Shown here in pieces: positions 7,925 to 15,355 of a stretch of 31,553 nt of DNA. How positions within the stretch are numbered: the first letter of the stretch is position 1; each line of letters begins with the position of its first letter. A program made the translations under genes and the position numbers. Under the pieces are notes generated by a model. That model did not search any database. It worked only from the letters and a program-made list of their open reading frames with translations, and was not told the origin of the DNA. The DNA comes from Deinococcales bacterium (lineage in GTDB: Bacteria; Deinococcota; Deinococci; Deinococcales; JAAFIG01), in contig JAAFIG010000019.1 of NCBI GenBank assembly GCA_013298595.1, positions 49,450 through 81,002 on the forward strand, read 5' to 3'.

Positions 7925-8491
7925 ATGAAAAAAATTGTTAAAGCAACTCTGCAAATACTCACTTTTGGATTTGGTGGAGTAATGATAAGTCTTATAATTT
8001 CACAATTCGATGCCATAGCCCAAACCTCGAGTGCTATGACAACTTCGATGGTGATTGCTCAATTAGAAACAAAGGCTGTGATTGATGAATTGTTTGTGGC
8101 ACTAGACCGTAAGGATTGGGGGCGTACTAAGAGCCTTTTTGCTACTAATATTGCCATTGATTTCACTTCGCTGGGTGGGGGTAAAGCCACTATTCCTTCG
8201 AGTGATCTTGTAGCTGCTTGGACAAAGAATTTGTATGCAGACAAACAAAGTTTACATATGACCAGTAATCATCAAATCCAAATTACAGGTAATCGAGCCG
8301 AGGCATACTTGCACGGGTATGCTTATAACAAACTTATCAGTACCACAGGTTCAGATGTCTGGCAGACATGGGGTACATATCGTATCAATCTCGAGCGTAC
8401 TACTCAAGGGTGGAAAATTAATACCTTAGAGTATTTTGCTAAGCGAAACGAAGGCAATGAACGTGCGCGTGATTTTGTGCCCAATAATTAA
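7925..8491 (+). CDS. Secreted SnoaL/NTF2-like protein
   Basis: 188 residues with a cleavable signal peptide (KKIVKATLQ then a hydrophobic stretch to about residue 35, ending near AIAQTSS). The mature part is an NTF2-like alpha-beta cone: VIDELFVALDRKDWGRTKSLF, a first helix pair, then HMTSNHQIQITGNRAEAYLHG and WQTWGTYRINLERTTQGWKI, strands typical of SnoaL-like polyketide-cyclase and dehydratase relatives. ATG 7925 has GGAG six bases upstream; a longer in-frame ORF from 7859 lacks support. It is followed 27 bases later by a second, smaller NTF2-like gene and then an aldo/keto reductase. The function is unknown; ligand binding in the periplasm is inferred. Confidence 0.75.
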   Translation: MKKIVKATLQILTFGFGGVMISLIISQFDAIAQTSSAMTTSMVIAQLETKAVIDELFVALDRKDWGRTKSLFATNIAIDFTSLGGGKATIPSSDLVAAWTKNLYADKQSLHMTSNHQIQITGNRAEAYLHGYAYNKLISTTGSDVWQTWGTYRINLERTTQGWKINTLEYFAKRNEGNERARDFVPNN

Positions 8492-8518
8492 AATATTAGG
8501 TTTACAAAAAGGATTGTT

Positions 8519-8920
8519 ATGAATAACTTCAAAAAATGGCTTATCTTGGTTAGCCTTGTTGTATTAATAGTAGTTGGCTCGAGCATCCAAGCGCAATCAT
8601 TCAAATTACCCTTTGCAGTAGCTTGTTATTTCGATATGGTAGCTGCTAAAGACCTCGAGAAATTTTCTGCTTGTTTTGATGTTAATGCCGTAATTATTGA
8701 TGTTTCTCGAGAAATTAAGGGACGAGAAGCCATTCGTGTTTGGGCAAAGAACGAAGTTATTGGCGGTAAGTACACGATTCTCGAGGTCAAAGAAATCAAA
8801 GATGGAGCGAGTATTTTGCTACGATTTGCTCCAAATGGTGTGGGTGATGGTTTTCGAGCGCGGTACGTTGTGACTTGGAAAAATAATAAAATCGTCAAAA
8901 TGGATTTGCAATACGCATAA
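8519..8920 (+). CDS. Secreted SnoaL/NTF2-like protein, short
   Basis: 133 residues with a signal peptide (FKKWLILVSLVVLIVVGSS, cleavage near IQAQ). The mature domain AVACYFDMVAAKDLEKFSACF, DVNAVIIDVSREIKGREAI and RARYVVTWKNNKIVKMDL follows the NTF2-like order: helix, pocket loop with an added-substrate strand, and a final antiparallel sheet. The ribosome site AAGGATT lies before ATG 8519. Probably transcribed with the gene on either side (27-base and 10-base gaps). No catalytic residues can be named. Confidence 0.7.
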   Translation: MNNFKKWLILVSLVVLIVVGSSIQAQSFKLPFAVACYFDMVAAKDLEKFSACFDVNAVIIDVSREIKGREAIRVWAKNEVIGGKYTILEVKEIKDGASILLRFAPNGVGDGFRARYVVTWKNNKIVKMDLQYA

Positions 8921-8930
8921 GGAGTTCATC

Positions 8931-9959
8931 ATGCAATACACTCGTTTAGGAAATACTGGTTTAATCATTAGTAAGCTCTGCTTTGGCACAATGACTTTTG
9001 GGCAAGGTGAAGGTGCTTTTGCCAGTGTTTACAAAGTAGATCAAGCAACTGCTAAACAAATGGTGGATAAGGTGCTCGAGGCAGGGATTAATTTCTTTGA
9101 TACTGCTGATGGTTATGCTGATGGTCAATCGGAAGTAATGCTTGGTTGGGCGCTTAATGGTCGTCGTAAAGATGTGGTGATTGCTACCAAAGTCGGTTTT
9201 CGTACAGGTGCAGCCTTGAACCAAGCAGGGCTTTCTAAGCGTCATATCATCGCTAGTTGTGAAGCCAGTTTGAAACGGCTTGGCACAGATTACATAGACT
9301 TATACCAAGTACATCGGTTTGACCCGTACACACCCATCGAAGAAACCCTTGAGGCACTAGATTTTCTAGTTCGGACAGGGATGGTACGTTACATTGGCTT
9401 TAGTAATTGGACAGCATGGCAAGCTGCTAAAGCCCTGACCATGCAACGTGAACGCAGCCTTGCAGCATTTATCAGTGCTCAAATGTATTACAGCTTGGTT
9501 GGACGTGACCTTGAGCAAGATGTCATACCGATGCTCGAGTCCGAAGGTTTAGGACTGATGGTTTGGAGTCCATTAGCTGGTGGTTTTTTATCGGGTAAGT
9601 ACACCCCTCAGACACTATTGGATAAAGAAAATCGCTTATCGGGTTTTGATTTTATCCCGATCGACAAGGAAAAAGGCTTTACCTTACTTTCGCATCTTAA
9701 AGACATTGCTGCTAGTCATCAAGTCAGTGTTGCCCAAATCAGTTTGGCTTGGTTATTGCAACAGCCTGTTGTCTCGAGCATTATTGTCGGAGCAAGTAAA
9801 ATCGCTCAACTTGAGGATAATTTAGGTGCAGTAAACATAAGCTTTTCGAGCGAAGAAATGCAGGTTATGAAGGACGTAACTGCCTATCAGTTCTTGTACC
9901 CGCACTGGTTTGCTCGAGCCACAGCAGATGCTATGACTGAAGCAGCCTTGGCTCGTTAA
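8931..9959 (+). CDS. Aldo/keto reductase 1
   Basis: A 342-residue NADPH-dependent (beta/alpha)8 barrel reductase. The catalytic tetrad is complete: D57 and Y62 in FFDTADGYADG, K87 in IATKVGF, H128 in LYQVHRFD. The closing segment SSIIVGASKIAQLEDNL is the usual cofactor-binding signature. AAGGAG lies seven bases before ATG 8931, ten bases after the second SnoaL-like gene, so the three are likely one transcript. The family resembles YajO/Tas-type and L-glyceraldehyde reductases; the substrate is unknown. A second member, quite diverged, lies at 12679-13662. Confidence 0.92.
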   Translation: MQYTRLGNTGLIISKLCFGTMTFGQGEGAFASVYKVDQATAKQMVDKVLEAGINFFDTADGYADGQSEVMLGWALNGRRKDVVIATKVGFRTGAALNQAGLSKRHIIASCEASLKRLGTDYIDLYQVHRFDPYTPIEETLEALDFLVRTGMVRYIGFSNWTAWQAAKALTMQRERSLAAFISAQMYYSLVGRDLEQDVIPMLESEGLGLMVWSPLAGGFLSGKYTPQTLLDKENRLSGFDFIPIDKEKGFTLLSHLKDIAASHQVSVAQISLAWLLQQPVVSSIIVGASKIAQLEDNLGAVNISFSSEEMQVMKDVTAYQFLYPHWFARATADAMTEAALAR

Positions 9960-9971
9960 GGTCAAGGTTTC

Positions 9972-10052
9972 GTATTTGCATTATCCTTATCAGACGGTGC
10001 AGTAGTGTATCGTTTACTCGAGGGGCATGGCAGTAGTGGTAAAGTGTTGTAG
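9972..10052 (+). pseudogene. Relic of a quinone oxidoreductase C-terminus
   Basis: Read from 9972, the frame encodes VFALSLSDGAVVYRLLEG, then HGSSGKVL and a TAG at 10050. This aligns without gaps with the end of the intact oxidoreductase (FALSEGAAAHRLLEG, RGSSGKVLLMP). There is no start or upstream portion: it begins 12 bases after the aldo/keto reductase stop. It is the tail of a lost second copy, not a new gene. Confidence 0.8.
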
Positions 10053-10099
10053 AAATTACTCGAGGCTGTGTTGTTTGAGGTAAAGTTGTGACTATCTCG

Positions 10100-10133
10100 A
10101 GAAAAAGCACCTCGGTGTGTGACCGAGGTGCTT
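10100..10133 (-). terminator. Intrinsic terminator of the small lipoprotein gene
   Basis: AAGCACCTCGGT (10105-10116) pairs perfectly with ACCGAGGTGCTT (10122-10133) around a five-base loop. Read on the minus strand it is followed by TTTTT, so it ends the lipoprotein transcript. It may also stop rightward transcription. Confidence 0.85.
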
Positions 10134-10151
10134 GCTTTGGTGTAGCTTCGT

Positions 10152-10727
10152 TCAATTGAGTTCGCTAAAGCTATAGGTGTCGTTAAAGGTTTGTGTTTGA
10201 CCATCTACACTGACAGAACCAGTGAGTCTAACAGAACCAGATTCTCCACCACCTGTGGATGTAATTGTTATGGCAAAATTATTGTAGACAAATGTTTGGG
10301 TTGCACCATCGGCTGTAATGGTCACAGAACCGTTGAAGGTCATGGTCAAAGTAAAGTTTGTATCTAACGCGCCACTGCCAGTAAAACTCAGGCTGAAACC
10401 ACTGGCACCTGTTCTGATAGTTGTATCGCCATTGGTGCAACCGCCAGTAGATGTGAGTGTGATTGAAGCGCTGGTTGGACTATCTGTGAATGAAATAGTA
10501 CCTGTTTGACCACCGCCACTACAAGACAATGGATCAGTGGTTGTGGCTTGTGGGCGCATTGATTTTGAAGCTGTGTTAACTGCTGTAGCAATTGATGGTC
10601 CGAAAGCTGATATCGCACCAAATGAAGTGGCGGCTGTTTTTTTCTTGGCTGCACTATCTATACCTGTTGCACCACAAGACACCATGACGAACGCCAATGC
10701 TGCTGCTAAAAGTAACTTCAATTTCAT
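10152..10727 (-). CDS. Small secreted lipoprotein, Thr/Ser/Gly-rich
   Basis: 191 residues. The N-terminus KLKLLLAAALAFVMVSCGAT is a lipoprotein signal with C18 as the lipidated residue. The mature part is poor in charge and very rich in Thr, Ser and Gly. Alternating strands such as ITLTSTGGCTNGDTTIR, FTLTMTFNGSVTITADG and AITITSTGGGESGSVRLTGS suggest a beta-sandwich or beta-roll. Two further cysteines (in LSCSGG and GGCTNG) could form a disulphide. AGGAGG lies seven bases before ATG. It has its own terminator at 10100 and nothing co-oriented next to it. No family is recognised. Confidence 0.75.
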   Translation of the reverse strand: MKLKLLLAAALAFVMVSCGATGIDSAAKKKTAATSFGAISAFGPSIATAVNTASKSMRPQATTTDPLSCSGGGQTGTISFTDSPTSASITLTSTGGCTNGDTTIRTGASGFSLSFTGSGALDTNFTLTMTFNGSVTITADGATQTFVYNNFAITITSTGGGESGSVRLTGSVSVDGQTQTFNDTYSFSELN

Positions 10728-10885
10728 AATTGAGCCTCCTACCGCTTTCGAGCGATGCCAAATTCTATAACAAGTTGCGTCAAAAAACCGTCAAAGCTCT
10801 ATTGGTGTTGTGCCCAAGGCAGTATTTTGCTTGCCTTTATGAATAAAAATGAAAAATCTCACTTTTGTTAAACTCCAAAGGCGGC

Positions 10886-11197
10886 ATGTTAAAGTCTATC
10901 TTGATGAATTTTGTCTGTCCTGCTTGTGGTTTTATGGCTCTCGAGAATGTGCCTTGGTATCAAAAAACCTTGGTTTCAGGGCAAATGGTTTGGCGAACTT
11001 CGCATGAGATTTGTGTGTGTTGTGGTATTGAATTTGGTTGTGATGATTGGGCGGGCGGCAATCTCGAGGAACGTGCTAAAGTACATAAAATATGGCGTTT
11101 ACGATGGGTGAAATCGGGAATGCGTTTTGTGGACATGGCACGAAAACCAGCAGATTGGAGTGCAGAACAAAATGGTTTGTGGCAAACTAAACCATGA
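10886..11197 (+). CDS. Cysteine-rich CPCC-like zinc protein
   Basis: 103 residues with two Cys pairs, CPACG and CVCCG, separated by about 33 residues. The second is followed by an acidic-aromatic segment FGCDDWAGGNLEE, as in the CPCC-type small zinc-ribbon proteins; four cysteines would hold one zinc. The ATG at 10886 has AAAGG five bases upstream and a TAAACT element at 10869-10874; ATG 10904 is an alternative that starts two residues before the first Cys pair. The stop overlaps the start of the second acetyltransferase (ATGA), so the two are co-translated. The role is unknown. Confidence 0.65.
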   Translation: MLKSILMNFVCPACGFMALENVPWYQKTLVSGQMVWRTSHEICVCCGIEFGCDDWAGGNLEERAKVHKIWRLRWVKSGMRFVDMARKPADWSAEQNGLWQTKP

Positions 11198-11796
11198 CCC
11201 TTCAAGAAACTTGGCTCGAGCCTGTGTTGCTTTACGGTAAACACATTCGGCTCGAGCCGCTTGACCCGATTAAACACGCTGCTGCAATGTTTGAATTTTA
11301 TGACGCTACAGCAACAACTTTTTTAGGTCCAAGTATCAGTGCGCCAATTGAATCTGTCGAAGCCATGATTGTGCATCTCGAGCAACAGCGTTCACGTCCT
11401 AACCGAGTGAATTGGGCAGTGCGTATTCTTGGGTCAAATGCTGTGGCTGGACGAGTTGTTTTTGCTGATGTGCAAATTAAGCACTTATCACTCGAGCTTG
11501 GAACTTTATTGATGCCTGCTTTTTGGGGCAGTGTTGCTAATGTCGAAGCTAAGTTGCTTTTAATGACTCGAGTTTTTGAAGTATTAGGTGCAAATCGGGT
11601 GCAATTTACGGTAGAAGCCGAGAATTTACGTTCGATTGCTGCTTTGCAAAAAATGGGTATCACCAAAGAAGGTGTGCGAAGGCAGTGCCAAATTCGGCTT
11701 GATGGTTCGGTCTGCGATCTGGTGCTTTTTAGTGTGATTAAATCCGAATGGGCATCTGTCAAAGCCCATCTTGAAGCTCGAGCCAATGGTGTTTGA
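11194..11796 (+). CDS. GNAT-family N-acetyltransferase, RimJ/RimL-like (paralogue 2)
   Basis: 200 residues, collinear with the acetyltransferase at 4939-5523. Shared blocks are YGKHIRLEPL, VNWAVRILGSNAVAGRVVF, LLMPAFWGSVAN, KLLLMTRVFEVL, ANRVQFTVEAENLRS and the C-terminal KSEWASVKAHLEARA. The acetyl-CoA helix region SIAALQKMGITKEGVRRQ is retained. The start overlaps the zinc-protein stop. It is therefore a duplicated and diverged enzyme now in a different partnership. The substrate is unknown. Confidence 0.87.
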   Translation: MTLQETWLEPVLLYGKHIRLEPLDPIKHAAAMFEFYDATATTFLGPSISAPIESVEAMIVHLEQQRSRPNRVNWAVRILGSNAVAGRVVFADVQIKHLSLELGTLLMPAFWGSVANVEAKLLLMTRVFEVLGANRVQFTVEAENLRSIAALQKMGITKEGVRRQCQIRLDGSVCDLVLFSVIKSEWASVKAHLEARANGV

Positions 11797-11813
11797 CTTT
11801 TGGTAATGGTGTT

Positions 11814-11960
11814 TTAGCGCTCAAAGAAAAAAGGTGGTTCGACACCGAGTAGGCGCAAGTAAACATAGCCTTGCCCTCGGTTATGAATTTCGTTGCCGAT
11901 ACCGCAGAGCAGTACAGCTAAACGCGAAAAATAGTAGCACGTGTATCCGTTGTAACCGAA
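11814..11960 (-). pseudogene. Relic of a DinB-like gene C-terminus
   Basis: On the minus strand the frame ending in TAA at 11814-11816 reads RLAVLLCGIGNEIHNRGQ, then GYVYLRLLGVEPPFFFER. This is the typical end of DinB-type proteins (a metal-binding HEIHHRGQ-like motif then YLRLLGVEPP). The first histidine of the usual pair is replaced by asparagine and the upstream 100 or so residues are missing. The frame stays open to about 11960, where a WYL relic begins on the other strand. Confidence 0.65.
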
Positions 11961-12094
11961 ATAACCTCGAAGCATTTGCAGCCATGCTGCTGGGCTTGGG
12001 CTGCATGGTACGGATTGAACAACCCGCAGAATTACTCGAGGCTTTTCAGCAAGTACAAAGGCGTTGCTCGCAGATTCTCAAGGCGAATACCTGA
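11960..12094 (+). pseudogene. Relic of a WYL-domain regulator C-terminus
   Basis: From 11960 the plus frame reads NNLEAFAAMLLGLGCMVRIE, then QPAELLEAFQQVQRR and a TGA at 12092. This matches the last 40 residues of YafY-type WYL-domain regulators (a run ending in LGLG..V.V..P.EL). The helix-turn-helix and most of the WYL domain are absent; the upstream frame is open to 11834 but does not resemble the family. WYL regulators commonly neighbour DinB-like genes, so this and the adjacent relic may come from one lost pair. Confidence 0.6.
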
Positions 12095-12105
12095 ACAGGT
12101 AATGT

Positions 12106-12672
12106 TTAAATTAACCAGCCTCGAGTGACTGCTTGTGGAATAACTGTATTTTGAAAGTATGCCCATAATGCTGGGTAGGCAGCAAGGTGTGGTTCTTTGA
12201 GTTTTAAAAGTTGCTCCTCGGTAATTGGGGTTTCGTTTGTAATGTTTTTTGCATGTAACCAAGCTGGCAAGAAGGCATCTATGGCTTTGACAAATTTGGC
12301 TTCTTCGCTGCTTTTTGTTTCAAATTCATGCCAGATTGCGTGGAAATGTTCAGCTTGGGTTGCGGGTAATAAGGCAAATAATTTCTCAGCCGCTGCTTGT
12401 TCTCGAGTGGCTTGGCTTGTGTCATTAAGGAAAATATTGGTATCACCTGCATAAACTTCAACCAAATCATGAATAATTGCAAGCTTGAGTAATTTGGTTG
12501 TATCAAGTGGTTTTCCTGCTAATTCATGAAGCGTTATTACTGCCACTGCTAGATGCCATGAGTGTTCGGCACTATTCTCGAGCCGTAAACCACTGGGGAT
12601 AACAGTTGTGCGTTGCGTGTTTTTTAATTGATCAATTTCGAGTAAAAATTCTAGTTGTCGCAGTAAATCCAT
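12106..12672 (-). CDS. HD-domain phosphohydrolase (YfbR/HDDC2-type 5'-deoxynucleotidase-like)
   Basis: 188 residues with the full HD signature of the HD_3 group. H37 lies in NSAEHSWHLA, H67-D68 in IIHDLVEVYAGD, and a later D lies in FVKAIDAFLPAW. Family members are metal-dependent and hydrolyse deoxynucleoside 5'-monophosphates. It begins six bases after the stop of aldo/keto reductase 2 and is most likely translated from the same message; no strong ribosome site is visible. The exact nucleotide specificity is not decidable from sequence. Confidence 0.85.
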   Translation of the reverse strand: MDLLRQLEFLLEIDQLKNTQRTTVIPSGLRLENSAEHSWHLAVAVITLHELAGKPLDTTKLLKLAIIHDLVEVYAGDTNIFLNDTSQATREQAAAEKLFALLPATQAEHFHAIWHEFETKSSEEAKFVKAIDAFLPAWLHAKNITNETPITEEQLLKLKEPHLAAYPALWAYFQNTVIPQAVTRGWLI

Positions 12673-12678
12673 TTGGTG

Positions 12679-13662
12679 TTACCAACTTCCATGAACGTGC
12701 TGGCGAATCAGATTGTCATAAATGGCTTGAACAGCTTGCATGGTGCTTGCCTCGAGTGGTGGCAGGTCAGCGGCGGCAAAGTTTTGCTCGGCTTGAGTTG
12801 CATTTTTTGCTCCTGGAATACTGCATGTCACTTCAGGGAACATACCAATCCAGCGCAGTGCAAATTGCGTTAAACTCGAGCCATTAGGTACAAGCGGGCG
12901 CAAACGTTCAACGGCTTCAAGCCCAATAGCGTAAGGCACACCAGAGAATGTTTCGCCTTTGTCAAAAGCTTCGCCGTTGCGGTTAAAGGCACGGTGATCG
13001 CTTTTCTCAAAACTCGAGTTGGCATTCATTTTGCCTGTTAGCAAACCGCTGGCAAGTGGTACTCGAGCCAGAATACCAACTTGGCGTTTGGCAGCTTCGG
13101 TAAAGAAAGTATCGCTTGGTTTGAGGCGAAACAAATTAAAAATAATTTGTACGCTTTGCACACCCTCATACTGAATACCAAGCATGGCTTCTTCGACGGT
13201 TTCAACACTTATGCCATAATGCCGAATCATGCCATCGCTTTTCATTTCCTCGAGAATGCTAAAAACTGTATCAGAACGGTACAAATCTGTGGGTGGGCAA
13301 TGCAATTGCAGTAAGTCAATGGTCTCGAGTTTAAGGTTATCTAAGCTGCGTTTCACCCATGCGTGCAGGTTTGCTTTGCTGTACCCTTCGACTGTTTGTT
13401 TAGGTAATCTGCGCCCTGCTTTGGTGGCAACAAAAAATGGTTCAGTGCGTTCGCTGCGAAGTTGAGCAATTAACCGCTCGGAGCGACCATCACCATAAAC
13501 ATCGGCGGTATCAATAAAATTAACGCCCATATCCAAGGCTTTATGTAGCGCACCAAGGCTATCTTCATCCCGCACCTCGCCCCAAGTGCCACCGATCGCC
13601 CATGCACCAAAACTGATGCTCGAGACGTTAAAACCTGTACGACCCAATGTTCTGTATTCCAT
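12679..13662 (-). CDS. Aldo/keto reductase 2
   Basis: 327 residues with the complete catalytic tetrad: D51 and Y56 in FIDTADVYGDG, K81 in VATKAGR, H121 in LLQLHCPP. The barrel closes with VTCSIPGAKNATQAEQN. It is closer to the L-fucose/galactose-dehydrogenase-like and YgdS-type AKRs than to the reductase at 8931. The start ATG has GAGGT about eleven bases upstream. It heads a two-gene minus-strand unit with the HD protein and is divergent from the aminotransferase. Confidence 0.92.
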   Translation of the reverse strand: MEYRTLGRTGFNVSSISFGAWAIGGTWGEVRDEDSLGALHKALDMGVNFIDTADVYGDGRSERLIAQLRSERTEPFFVATKAGRRLPKQTVEGYSKANLHAWVKRSLDNLKLETIDLLQLHCPPTDLYRSDTVFSILEEMKSDGMIRHYGISVETVEEAMLGIQYEGVQSVQIIFNLFRLKPSDTFFTEAAKRQVGILARVPLASGLLTGKMNANSSFEKSDHRAFNRNGEAFDKGETFSGVPYAIGLEAVERLRPLVPNGSSLTQFALRWIGMFPEVTCSIPGAKNATQAEQNFAAADLPPLEASTMQAVQAIYDNLIRQHVHGSW

Positions 13663-13683
13663 GAATTCAGTCTACCTCGAGTC

Positions 13684-13710
13684 AAGATGTCTATGGCAAC
13701 CAGACATCTT
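13684..13710. promoter_or_regulatory. Inverted repeat in the divergent AKR/aminotransferase promoter region
   Basis: AAGATGTCT (13684-13692) and AGACATCTT (13702-13710) are perfect complements around nine bases. The spacer is divergent, so no terminator is needed. The symmetry suggests a shared operator, although the T run that follows on the plus strand would also allow attenuation. Confidence 0.4.
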
Positions 13711-13727
13711 TTTCAGATTTGGCTTGT

Positions 13728-13733
13728 TACAAT
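13728..13733 (+). promoter_or_regulatory. Leaderless -10 element for the aminotransferase
   Basis: TACAAT ends eight bases before ATG 13742 and no ribosome site is present between them, so the message likely begins at or beside the start codon. Confidence 0.5.
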
Positions 13734-13741
13734 GCTTTTGT

Positions 13742-14815
13742 ATGCAAACGATTCAATTAACCCGTGGCGTTCCTGCCGACGAATCCTACCCACTCGAGTT
13801 GGTGCGTGAATGCGCGGCAGCTGTGATGCAAGACCCCAAACTTTCGCTCGAGGCTATGCGTTATGGCACTGGTTATGGTTTTAATCCGTTGCGTGAACTT
13901 CTGGCAGCGCAAAATGGTGTGACTGCCGATCAAGTGTTAATTGGGAATGGCAGTTTGTCATTTGTGGATTTGCTTGGTTTAATTCTTACACCCGGTGCAA
14001 CTGTGCTCGTCGAATCTCCTACTTATGACCGCACAATTACACTCCTTAAACGTCATGGGGTGAATATCGTAGCTGTGCCACTCGAGCCTGACGGCGTTCA
14101 TCTCGAGGCGTTCACCAAAGCCGTGCAAACCTATAAGCCTACACTGGCGTACTTAATTGCCGATTTTCAAAACCCAAGTGGTGCGACCATGAGTTTGGAA
14201 AAACGCCAAGCTGTGCTTGCATTAGCCGAGACGCACAACTTTATGATTCTCGAGGATGCACCGTACCGTCCATTGCGTTTTCGGGGTACCAGTATTCCCA
14301 GTTTATTTGAGTTAAACCCCGCTAAGGTCATGCAAATGAGTTCGTACACCAAGCAAATCTCGCCTGGAGTGCGGGTTGGTACGTTGGTTGGTGATAAAAC
14401 TTGGTTAGCTAAATTTGCCAAAGCTGCCAACGATACCTATATTTCTGGGGCATTTTTAGGGCAAGCCACTGTTTTTGAATTCCTCAAACGCGGTCATCTC
14501 GAGCCACAACTGGCGCGTTTACGTGCCTTGTACGCCCCGCGTCTCGAGCGAATGGCAGCGGCATTACGTACCAATGGTTTAACCGATTTCCTCGAGCCTG
14601 ATGGTGGTTTTTTCTTATCGGTGAATTTGCCAAGTGGCTCGAGTATTGCCGATATTCTGGGTAAAGCTGCCAATGCTAGTTTAGCTCTAACCGATGGACG
14701 TGGTTTTTTTGTCAATCCAGCCGATGGTAATCAATTCTTGCGTTTACCATTTTGTGCTTTATCGTTTGAAGAAATTGATGAAGGTATGAAACGCTTAGCT
14801 GGTCTGCTGGCTTGA
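13742..14815 (+). CDS. PLP-dependent aminotransferase, class I/II (MocR/2-aminoadipate-type catalytic domain)
   Basis: 357 residues, fold type I. PLP is expected on K204 in SSYTKQISPGVRVG. NPSG in LIADFQNPSGATMSLEKR, and ILEDAPYRPLRF with the cofactor-ring aspartate, are classic. The family comprises 2-aminoadipate and valine/aromatic transaminases and the catalytic half of MocR regulators; here there is no DNA-binding domain. The ATG at 13742 is chosen because the homology begins right after it and a -10 element sits just upstream. The long in-frame extension to 13586 lies inside the divergent gene. The amino-acid substrate is not known. Confidence 0.9.
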   Translation: MQTIQLTRGVPADESYPLELVRECAAAVMQDPKLSLEAMRYGTGYGFNPLRELLAAQNGVTADQVLIGNGSLSFVDLLGLILTPGATVLVESPTYDRTITLLKRHGVNIVAVPLEPDGVHLEAFTKAVQTYKPTLAYLIADFQNPSGATMSLEKRQAVLALAETHNFMILEDAPYRPLRFRGTSIPSLFELNPAKVMQMSSYTKQISPGVRVGTLVGDKTWLAKFAKAANDTYISGAFLGQATVFEFLKRGHLEPQLARLRALYAPRLERMAAALRTNGLTDFLEPDGGFFLSVNLPSGSSIADILGKAANASLALTDGRGFFVNPADGNQFLRLPFCALSFEEIDEGMKRLAGLLA

Positions 14816-14880
14816 GGCATTCTTTAACTTGACTGAATATTAGACATTTGGCGGATGATTTTGTAATGAACGGGGGTAGA

Positions 14881-15354
14881 ATGTTCGATGTGACAGCAGT
14901 CAATTCTCAAACAGTCGAAAAATTCTTTGGTGAGTACGGATGGAGCTTTGAAACCATTGGTGATGGTGTTTGGCGTACTGGTTTCAAAGGCGAAAATGGT
15001 TTTTTCACCATTTACATGCGTTTAACCGACGCGTGGCTATACATGACCATCTCGCCTTTTGTACCCGCTCCTGAACTCGAGAAAACCCGAGTTCATACCA
15101 TGGAAGCCATGTTGCATTTTAACCGAGAAATGAACTTAGCCAAATTTGTGCTCGACGAAGACGAAGATGTGACTTTAACCGTCGAGTTACCCATTTCCGC
15201 TATTCGGTACGAAGTTTTTGCTGAAGGTTTAACTGCACTAGCCTATTATGCCGATGATATTTACCTTGATATGCTCGAGTTAGCCAACGACCCCCATGCT
15301 GTGTCGAGGTTTAGAAGTTTGAATGGTAAAACCAGTAAACCAATGGTGGCATAA
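14881..15354 (+). CDS. YbjN-domain protein
   Basis: 157 residues resembling the YbjN family, a fold shared with type III secretion chaperones. TVEKFFGEYGWSFETIGDGV, YMRLTDAWLYMTISPFVP, AMLHFNREMNLAKFVLDEDE and LAYYADDIYLDML reproduce the usual order of helix, sheet and long helix. The ATG at 14881 has GGGGGT five bases before it; earlier in-frame starts (14848, 14866) are weaker. It lies 65 bases after the aminotransferase and converges on the sugar-isomerase gene with one base between stops. Function in the family is poorly defined, likely protein-protein interaction. Confidence 0.75.
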   Translation: MFDVTAVNSQTVEKFFGEYGWSFETIGDGVWRTGFKGENGFFTIYMRLTDAWLYMTISPFVPAPELEKTRVHTMEAMLHFNREMNLAKFVLDEDEDVTLTVELPISAIRYEVFAEGLTALAYYADDIYLDMLELANDPHAVSRFRSLNGKTSKPMVA

Positions 15355-15355
15355 C

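Noticed and set aside
9778-9800. Third copy of the asd start (ATTGTCGGAGCAAGT) inside aldo/keto reductase 1
   Set aside because: The 15-base identity encodes the normal IVGAS motif of the reductase cofactor site, so it is coincidence of codon use and not a duplication.
11298-11786. 162-codon open frame antisense to GNAT paralogue 2
   Set aside because: Shadow of a well-supported acetyltransferase; composition is Arg/Thr/Ser-rich as expected for antisense translation.
12088-12101. Palindrome TACCTG-AA-CAGGTA as a repressor operator
   Set aside because: It spans the end of the WYL relic and lies between convergent ends, where no promoter is expected.
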